From positions 1 through 58,995 of the forward strand of contig NZ_MKJY01000210.1 of NCBI RefSeq assembly GCF_001942465.1: a DNA stretch of 58,995 nt. The letters run 5' to 3'. Of this stretch, positions 53,241 to 58,995 are shown one piece after another (position 1 is the first letter of the stretch; every line of letters starts with the position of its first letter). A program made the position numbers and the translations under genes. Under the pieces are notes generated by a model. That model saw only the letters and a list, made by a program, of their open reading frames with translations, did no database searches and was not told the origin of the DNA. The stretch comes from Actinomadura sp. CNU-125. GTDB lineage: Bacteria; Actinomycetota; Actinomycetes; Streptosporangiales; Streptosporangiaceae.

Positions 53241-54608
53241 CGGGATGCCTCCAGTCGGAGTGCGGAGATGATGCCGAGGGCGGCGACGGCGGCGAGGAGC
53301 GTCCCGGCCGCGGCGAGGCCGAGTTCGAGGTGGTCGGTGCCTGCCGCGGCGACGATCGCGCCCGCGATGCCCACGACCAGGGACGTCCCGAGCATGTCGC
53401 CGATCTGCAGCGCGGAGGAGTTGACGCCCTGCTCCTCCTCGCTGGAGCCGTCGAGCAGGAGGACGCTGAGGCTGCCGACGGCGAAGCCCATCCCGGCGCG
53501 CCGATGAGCCAGGCGGGGGCGGCGGCCCAGCCGGTGAGCTGCAGCGCGACGGTGACGGCGACGACGCCGGTGGTGACGCAGGCGGCGCCGAGCCGCACGA
53601 AGAACGCGCGGGAACGCTTCGAGCGTCCCTGGTACTGCGACGCCGCCGACCAGCCGAGGGCGGCCACGGTGAGGACGACCCCGGCCTCGGTGGGGCCGAA
53701 CCCGTGCAGGGTGGTGAGGGCGAGCGGGATGAACACGTCCGTGCCCATGAACGCGCCGGAGAGCAGCCCGCGGGTGAGGACGACGCTGGGCAGGCCGCGG
53801 CGGAACCGGAACGTCCCGGCGGGCAGGAGGCGGGGCAGCCCGAACACCAGCCCGGCGAGTCCGGCGGCGACGGCGGGGACGATGATCCAGCCGGGGGCGT
53901 CGAGTCCGTAGAGCAGGACGGCGGCGCCGACGGAGACGGCGACGGCCGCGACGGCCCGCCGCCGGCGGCGGGCGTGCCGCGGGTGTTCTCGGCGGGTCCG
54001 GTGCCGCGCAGCGCGCGGACCAGGAGCAGGGTCGGCGGGATCACCAGGGGGATGAGCCCGAGGAACACCCAGCGCCAGCCGACGTGCTCGGCGAGGACGC
54101 CGCCGACGGCCGGGCCGAGCAGCGACGGCAGCACCCACGCCGCCGACTCCGCCGCGAACACGCGGGGCCGCAGCGATTCGGGATAGATGCGGGCGACGAC
54201 GACGTACATCGCGACCATGGCGAGTCCGGTGCCGATGCCCTGCACGGCGCGTCCGAGGACGAACAGCCACATCGTGGGCGCGGCGCCCGCGACGGCGAGC
54301 CCCGCGACGAACGTCCCCAGACCGATCAGGAACGGGCGCATCGGGCCGGCCCGGTCGATCCAGCCGCCCGCGAGGACCGTGGACAGCAGCCCGGCGATCA
54401 GCGTCGCGCTGAACCCCCACGCGTACAGGGCGAGGCCGTTCAGATCGGCGGCGACGACGGGCATGACGGTCCCGACGGCCATGGCCTCGAACGCCAGCAG
54501 GGTGACGACGAGGACGATCCCGAACGTGGGCCCCCGGTAGCCGGGGCCGAGCACGCGCGGTTCGTCCGGCGCCGCGGGGGCGTCCGGCCGCAGGACGGTC
54601 GTCGTCAT
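53237..54608 (-). CDS. MFS transporter (two frameshifts)
   Basis: About 456 residues, 12-14 membrane helices, of the major facilitator superfamily (drug-exporter-like). FGIVLVVTLLAFEAMAVGTV-MPVV starts helix 1; GGWIDRAGPMRPFLIGLG is the loop 2-3 motif; LGRAVQGIGTGLAMVAMYVV follows. Single-base losses near 53959 and 53497 move the frame twice, each time regaining clear membrane helices (VGAAVLLYGLDAPGWIIVPA; MGFAVGSLSVLLLDGSSEEE). ATG at 54608 overlaps the SDR stop and its own stop overlaps the QueA-like ATG, giving a three-gene coupled operon. Confidence 0.85.
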
Positions 54609-55291
54609 CGCGCACCGGCCAGGTCGGACGCGCGGTGGCGGCCGCTCGGGAGCCGGTCGGCGATCAGGCGGTGCAGGGCGGCGGCGGCCTCCTCGGGCGG
54701 CGGGGCCGCGTCGGCGTCCTCCCCGGCGGCGCGCAGCATACCGGTGCGCATCTCGCCCGGGTCGGCCCACCAGACGGCCAGGTCGGGCTCCTCGGCCGCC
54801 AGGACGTTCGAAAGCTGCTCCAGCGCGGCCTTCGACGAGCCGTAGCCGCCCCACGTCGGGTAGTTCTCGACGGCGGCGTCCGAGGTGATGTTCAGGATCG
54901 CGCCGCGCCGCTCCCGCAGCGCGGGCAGCACGGCCTGGATCAGCGCGAGCGGGGCCAGGACGTTCGTCGCGTAGGCGTCGGCGAGGTCGGAGATCGGCTG
55001 GTCGGCCAGCCGGGGCAGCGGCGTCGTGCCGAGGGTGCCCGCGTTGTTGACGAGCAGGTCGAGGCCGCCGCCGACGGCGCCGGCGAGGGCGGCACGGTGC
55101 TCGGGGTCGGCGACGTCCCCGGGGACGGCGGTGACGGCGGCGCCGAACCCGGCGGACGCGGCCCGCAGCGCGTCGGCGTCCCGCGCGTCGACGACGAGGG
55201 CCCAGCCGTCCCGGGAGAGTTCGCGGGCGAGGGCCCGGCCGAGGCCCCGGGAGGCTCCGGTGATCAGTGCGGTCTTCCGTACGCTCTTCAT
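54605..55291 (-). CDS. Short-chain dehydrogenase/reductase
   Basis: A 228-residue classical SDR. TALITGASRGLGRALAREL holds the cofactor motif TGxxxGxG, LDLLVNNAG the NNAG motif, ILNITSDAA the catalytic Ser and YGSSKAALEQLS the YxxxK pair. It is probably NAD(P)-dependent; the substrate is unknown. It is the first gene of the SDR-MFS-QueA-like operon and is divergent from the histidine kinase gene, with about 150 bases between. Start ATG at 55291. Confidence 0.9.
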   Translation of the reverse strand: MKSVRKTALITGASRGLGRALARELSRDGWALVVDARDADALRAASAGFGAAVTAVPGDVADPEHRAALAGAVGGGLDLLVNNAGTLGTTPLPRLADQPISDLADAYATNVLAPLALIQAVLPALRERRGAILNITSDAAVENYPTWGGYGSSKAALEQLSNVLAAEEPDLAVWWADPGEMRTGMLRAAGEDADAAPPPEEAAAALHRLIADRLPSGRHRASDLAGAR

Positions 55292-55442
55292 GCCTGAGAA
55301 CCTAGGGATCCGCGCGTGTCACGGGCATCGGCCCGGAGCCTGGGCGGGGGTCGGCGGATGGTCTTAGGACTCCGGTCCCGGGACCGGGTCCGGGCGGGTG
55401 CGTCCGGACACGGCCGCACCTCCTTCCGGCGGCTGATTCGCG

Positions 55443-56678
55443 ATGACCTCGCGTGCGAGTACGGTTCTTGTCAGGCGGGACGCGGCGGGGCCGTGCAGAC
55501 TGGAGGAAAGGGCCGGGCGAGAGGGCCGGACGAGAGGGCGGGATGCACGACGACGACGGGCTTCGCGGCGGGCAGGGCGCGACCTGCACGCCGTCAGTTC
55601 CGCCGTGCTCGCGGTGACCCGGCACCTGTCGGTCCACGAGGTGCTGCAGGTGATCGTCCGGGCGGCGGCGCAGCTGCTGGACGCCCGGTACGCGGCGCTC
55701 GGCGTGCCCGACGACGAGGGCTCGTTCGCCGAGTTCGTCGTGGAGGGCGTCTCCGACGACGACTGGGAACGCATCGGGCCGCTGCCCCGCCAGCACGGGA
55801 TGCTCGCCGCGATGCTGCGCGACGACGCGCCGAAGCGGCTCGCCGACATCCGCCGCGAGCCCGAGTTCGAGGGCTGGCCGCACGCGCACCCCGTCCTGAA
55901 GGACTTCCTCGGCGTCCCGATCCGGGACGGGGCGGACGTGCTCGGCATCGTCTTCCTCGCCAACAAGCGGCATCCGGGCGGTTTCACGCAGGAGGACGAG
56001 GATCTCCTCGCCCTGTTCGCCGCGCACGCCGCCATCGCGATGACGAACGCCCGGCTGTACGAGCACAACCGGGAGCTGACGGTCGTCGCCGAGCGCAACC
56101 GGCTCGCCCGCGAGCTGCACGACGCGGTGGCGCAGAAGCTGTTCTCGCTGCGGCTGACGGCCCGGACGGCGGCGGCGCTCGCCGAGCGGGACGCGGCGCG
56201 GACCGTCCGGGAGCTGGCGCAGGTGGAGCGGCTCGCCGCGGAGGCGCTCGCCGAGCTGCGCGCGGTGATCAACGAGCTGCGCCCGGCGGACCTCGCGGAC
56301 GGGCTCGTCCCGTCGCTGCGCAAGCACGCCGAGGTGCTCGACCGGGCGCACGAGACGTCCGTCCGGTTCACCGGCGACGAGGCGATCGTCCTGCCGGAGG
56401 AGCACGAGGCGGTGGCGTTCCGCATCACCCAGGAGGCGCTCTACAACGCCCTCAGGCACGCGGGCGCGCGCGCCGTGCACGTCCGTCTCGGGACAGAGGA
56501 CGGACGGGCGGTGCTGCAGGTGTCGGACGACGGTGCGGGGTTCGAACCGGACGACGACCAGCAGAACGGGCTCGGCCTCGCGTCGATGCAGGAGCGGGCG
56601 GTGTCGATCGGCGCGCGGCTCGACGTCGCGTCGGCGCCGGGGGCGGGCACGACCGTCCGGCTGGAGGTGCCGCTGTGA
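55443..56678 (+). CDS. GAF-domain histidine kinase (DevS/NarL-partner type)
   Basis: About 411 residues. A GAF domain (HEVLQVIVRAAAQLLDARYA, then FLGVPIRDGADVLGIVFLAN) is followed by a HisKA_3 dimerisation helix with the phosphorylated His in RNRLARELHDAVAQKLFSLR, and a HATPase domain (RITQEALYNALRHAGA, VSDDGAGFEP, GLGLASMQERAVSIGA). There is no membrane segment. The start is doubtful: ATG at 55443 is the open frame but gives an Arg-rich leader, while ATG at 55543 (MHDDDGLRGG) has better codons and ribosome site and would need one indel. It overlaps the response regulator gene by GTGA and surely forms a pair with it. Confidence 0.88.
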   Translation: MTSRASTVLVRRDAAGPCRLEERAGREGRTRGRDARRRRASRRAGRDLHAVSSAVLAVTRHLSVHEVLQVIVRAAAQLLDARYAALGVPDDEGSFAEFVVEGVSDDDWERIGPLPRQHGMLAAMLRDDAPKRLADIRREPEFEGWPHAHPVLKDFLGVPIRDGADVLGIVFLANKRHPGGFTQEDEDLLALFAAHAAIAMTNARLYEHNRELTVVAERNRLARELHDAVAQKLFSLRLTARTAAALAERDAARTVRELAQVERLAAEALAELRAVINELRPADLADGLVPSLRKHAEVLDRAHETSVRFTGDEAIVLPEEHEAVAFRITQEALYNALRHAGARAVHVRLGTEDGRAVLQVSDDGAGFEPDDDQQNGLGLASMQERAVSIGARLDVASAPGAGTTVRLEVPL

Positions 56679-57340
56679 GCGCGCGGGCGCCGATCAGGGT
56701 GCTGATCGCCGATGACCACCCGGTCGTCCGGCAGGGGCTGCGCACGTTCCTCGGCATCCAGGACGACATCGACGTCGTCGGCGAGGCCGCGGACGGCGCG
56801 TCGGCCGTGTCACTGGCCGAATCCGTCGAGCCCGATATCGTGCTGATGGACCTCAAGATGCCGGGCGCCGACGGGCTGACCGCGCTGACGGAGCTGCGGG
56901 CACGCGGGGTCTCCGCACGGGTCCTGATCCTGACGAGCGTCACGGAACGCGGGCACGTGCTGCCCGCTGTACAGGCGGGCGCCGCCGGGTACCTCTACAA
57001 GGACGTCGACCCGCAGGCGCTCGTCCAGGCGATCCGGGCGGTCCACGACGGGCACGTCCTGTTCGCGCCCGACGCCGCCGAGGCGATGCTCGCCGAGCCG
57101 GCGTCCGGGGACGACCGCGGCCTGGCCGCGCTGACCGATCGGGAACGGGAGGTGCTCGTGCACATCGCGCGGGGAAGGTCCAACAAGGAGATCGCCCGCG
57201 CGCTCGTGGTCTCGGAGAAGACGGTCAAGACGCACGTCAGTAATCTGCTCATGAAACTGGGAGTCCAGGATCGGACGCAGGCCGCTCTCTACGCCGTACG
57301 GCATGGTGTCGGAACCGTTGGGGAAGGCGCTCGTGACTGA
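56675..57340 (+). CDS. NarL/LuxR-family response regulator
   Basis: A 221-residue regulator. The receiver domain has the acidic pair IADDHP, the phosphorylated Asp in DIVLMDLKMPGADG, LTSV and YLYKD with the conserved Lys. The C-terminal LuxR helix-turn-helix is LTDREREVLVHIARGRSNKE followed by IARALVVSEKTVKTHVSNLL. GTG at 56675 overlaps the kinase stop. It is the cognate partner of the GAF kinase. The target genes are unknown. Confidence 0.93.
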   Translation: MSARAPIRVLIADDHPVVRQGLRTFLGIQDDIDVVGEAADGASAVSLAESVEPDIVLMDLKMPGADGLTALTELRARGVSARVLILTSVTERGHVLPAVQAGAAGYLYKDVDPQALVQAIRAVHDGHVLFAPDAAEAMLAEPASGDDRGLAALTDREREVLVHIARGRSNKEIARALVVSEKTVKTHVSNLLMKLGVQDRTQAALYAVRHGVGTVGEGARD

Positions 57341-57376
57341 TACAACTCCTCTGACAGGATCGTCATCGAAACTGAT

Positions 57377-58161
57377 ATGAACGTAGCAATCAGGTACGCA
57401 GCAGGCAGCGACATCGGGTGCAACCGAGAGAACAACGAGGACTCGGGTTACGCCGGTGCGCGGTTGATCGCGGTCGCGGACGGGATGGGCGGTTATGCCG
57501 GCGGCGAGGTCGCCAGCTCGACCGTCATCGGATCGCTGCGCTCGCTGGACGCCGATGCGCGCGGTGACGACCTTGTCGACATGTTGGGACGCGCCGTCGC
57601 CGAGGCCAACGAGAAACTCCGCATCGTGCGCGAGGAACGGCCGGATCTGAGCCGGATGGGCACCACGCTCACCGCGATGCTCTGGTCGGGTTCGTCGGTC
57701 GCTTTGGCGCACATCGGCGATTCGCGCGGTTATCTGCTGCGCGACGGCGAGCTTTTCCAGATGACCCAGGACCACACGATGGACGAGTTGCTGAAGGCGG
57801 AGGCCGAACAGTCTGGGCAGACGCCCGACCCGGCCGAGACGTCGCGGCTCTCGCACGTCCTGTACCGGGTGCTGGACGGCCGCGACGACCGGGAGCCCGA
57901 CCTGCGGCTGCGCGAGGCCCGCCTCGGCGACCGGTATCTGCTGTGCTCGGACGGCCTCAGCGGCCCCGTCGACGCGCAGACGATCTACGAGGTGCTGTCG
58001 GCGGAGGCGACCCGCACCGCGCCGTCGCCCGGCTCATCGAGCTCGCCCGCGAGAACGGCGGCCCCGACAACATCACCGCGGTCGTCGCCGACGTGATCGA
58101 GGCCGAACACGTCACCGAACAGGACGCCGCCCTCGTCGTCGGCGCCGCCGGAAGCGCGTGA
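57377..58161 (+). CDS. PP2C-type Ser/Thr protein phosphatase (one frameshift)
   Basis: About 261 residues, a compact catalytic PP2C/PstP-like domain. Metal-binding and core motifs in order are NREN-NEDSGYAG, VADGMGGYAGGEVAS, MGTTLTAMLW, AHIGDSRGYLLRDGELFQMT-QDHT, LCSDGLSG and GGPDNITAVVADV. At about 58004 (TCGGCGGAGG) one base appears missing and the last 50 residues are in another frame. No membrane tail follows. It dephosphorylates Ser/Thr residues in signalling; the window carries no Ser/Thr kinase gene to pair with it. Confidence 0.88.
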
Positions 58162-58174
58162 CGTCCGTCACGCG
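58155..58174 (+). terminator. Inverted repeat at the PP2C stop codon
   Basis: CGCGTGACG/CGTCACGCG with a 2-base centre spans the TGA of the phosphatase gene. It may end transcription or be a binding site; the small centre leaves both open. Confidence 0.45.
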
Positions 58175-58333
58175 GGACTGGGCGTCCGAAGTCGTGGTGG
58201 AACAGCAAAGAGCACGCACGTAGATGGCGTTTTGTCCTACTCTTGCCCCGAGGCGGTCAAGAGCACGATCCGTGTAACGGTCCAGTAGCGGATCGTGGTC
58301 GGGGCTTGACCTGCCTCTGGGTGCACCTTGTAT

Positions 58334-58822
58334 ATGGGTCACTCACCTGATGTCATCGACACGGAGGATCCGTTGGGGGGAGCGCCCGGGGCGGCGGTCA
58401 CCGGCGCATCGCAAGGTGCACTCGGGGGAATCGTCAGCCGGACTCTCACCGCAGCGCGGCACGGCCCCAAGGGGACGCTGCTGCGGGTAGCGGCGATGGC
58501 CGTCGCGGCCGTCGGCGCCTCATGGATCCACCGGGTCAACGACCCCGGCGTGCTCTGCCCCTTGCGGGCGCTCACCGGCATTCCGTGTCCCATCTGCGGA
58601 GGAACGACCGTGTTCATCGAGTTCGGAGCGGGCCGCCCGGCCCGTGCCGTGCTCGCGAACCCGGTGGTCTTCGCCGGCGCGATCGGCTTCGCCGTCGCGC
58701 CGCTGGGGGCGGGACGACGGTGGTGGGCACTCGCGCCGAGAACCCGCACGTGGGTCCTCGGAATCGCCCTCGTGGGGTCGGAGCTGTGGCAGCTCGTTCG
58801 GTTCGGTGTCCTGCCGGTTTGA
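58334..58822 (+). CDS. DUF2752 membrane protein
   Basis: A 162-residue protein of the DUF2752 family. A disordered N-terminus is followed by membrane segments, with the defining CPLRALTGIPCPICGGTT (Cys-Pro pairs) near residue 77 and two further helices (VVFAGAIGFAVAPLGAG; WVLGIALVGSELWQLVRFG). The start is uncertain: ATG at 58334 lacks a ribosome site. The family has no known function; it often neighbours genes for TM2/DUF4190-type proteins, and the next gene here begins such a protein. Confidence 0.85.
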   Translation: MGHSPDVIDTEDPLGGAPGAAVTGASQGALGGIVSRTLTAARHGPKGTLLRVAAMAVAAVGASWIHRVNDPGVLCPLRALTGIPCPICGGTTVFIEFGAGRPARAVLANPVVFAGAIGFAVAPLGAGRRWWALAPRTRTWVLGIALVGSELWQLVRFGVLPV

Positions 58823-58911
58823 ACCGGGGTTCGATCTCCGGTCAGACTTGCGGAGCCCACCGGGTCCGGCGGGCGTCACATAACCACAGGGTCAATCAAT
58901 AAGGAGCAAGT

Positions 58912-58995
58912 GTGGGTAACCCCTACGACCCGTACGGGCAGCAGCCGGGCTACGGTCAGCAGCCCGGCTACGGCCAGCAGCCGGGATACGGCCAG
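58912..58995 (+). CDS. N-terminus of a PGYGQQ-repeat protein (probably TM2/DUF4190-type), cut by the window edge
   Basis: Twenty-eight residues are visible: VGNPYDPYGQQPGYGQQPGY and on, a PGYGQQ repeat. GTG at 58912 follows AAGGAG at good spacing. Such Pro/Gly/Tyr/Gln-rich starts are typical of small actinobacterial membrane proteins with a TM2 or DUF4190 end; the diagnostic C-terminus lies outside the window. Confidence 0.75.
   Translation, partial: MGNPYDPYGQQPGYGQQPGYGQQPGYGQ

Overview
The window is high-GC DNA with dense, often translationally coupled genes (GTGA/ATGA overlaps), GTG and TTG starts, WhiB-like, BldG-like and Tad-pilus genes. This points to a filamentous or near-filamentous actinobacterium, probably of the Streptosporangiales (Actinomadura/Thermomonosporaceae-like); the genus is inference. 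From about 9.7 to 44.5 kb the gene content follows a block known from Mycobacterium tuberculosis (Rv3683 back to about Rv3649): metallophosphoesterase, PonA2-like PBP, WhiB4/WblA, two ArsA-like ATPases, DUF4177, RidA, metallo-beta-lactamase-fold protein, Crp, Nth, CoA-type NUDIX, MarP, epoxide-hydrolase-like protein, Holin-X protein, Acs, Ssd, TadA/B/C, Flp-like pilin, TadE-like proteins and an MrfA-type helicase.

Region by region. 1-6.2 kb (minus): an incomplete Wadjet/Ept-type plasmid-defence operon (jetA, jetB, start of jetC; the nuclease gene jetD would lie left of base 1), preceded on the same strand by an unusual IS30-HTH/MarR fusion regulator. A divergent DUF4097 gene follows, and the shared intergenic region carries repeated CGTTGCAACG-type sites. 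7-9.7 kb: an oxidoreductase/AraC-regulator pair, a NUDIX remnant and tRNA-Pro(CGG). 9.7-32 kb: the conserved core described above. 32.9-39.2 kb: a pentapeptide-repeat gene, then a 6C-type small RNA with two C-rich hairpin loops, then the ssd-tad pilus operon. 39.4-48.4 kb: a secreted FN3-like protein, an MrfA-type helicase, the BldG/anti-sigma pair, a K+-independent type H+-pyrophosphatase and SixA. 48.4-55.3 kb (minus): FUSC transporter, SerB and a coupled SDR-MFS-QueA-like operon. 55.4-59 kb: GAF histidine kinase/LuxR regulator, PP2C phosphatase, DUF2752 protein and the start of a GYGQQP-repeat protein.

At least ten genes are interrupted by one or two apparent single-base indels, mostly in G/C runs, including housekeeping-type genes. 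The simplest reading is uncorrected sequencing error rather than many pseudogenes. I therefore annotate these genes over their full span and mark where the frame changes. The most interesting points are the regulator/jet arrangement, the 6C RNA beside an RBS-sequestering leader on ssd, three perfect DnaA-box 9-mers clustered in 6.4 kb, a Fic-like protein with a degenerate catalytic motif, an extra coupled small gene between ssd and tadA, and the QueA-like operon.
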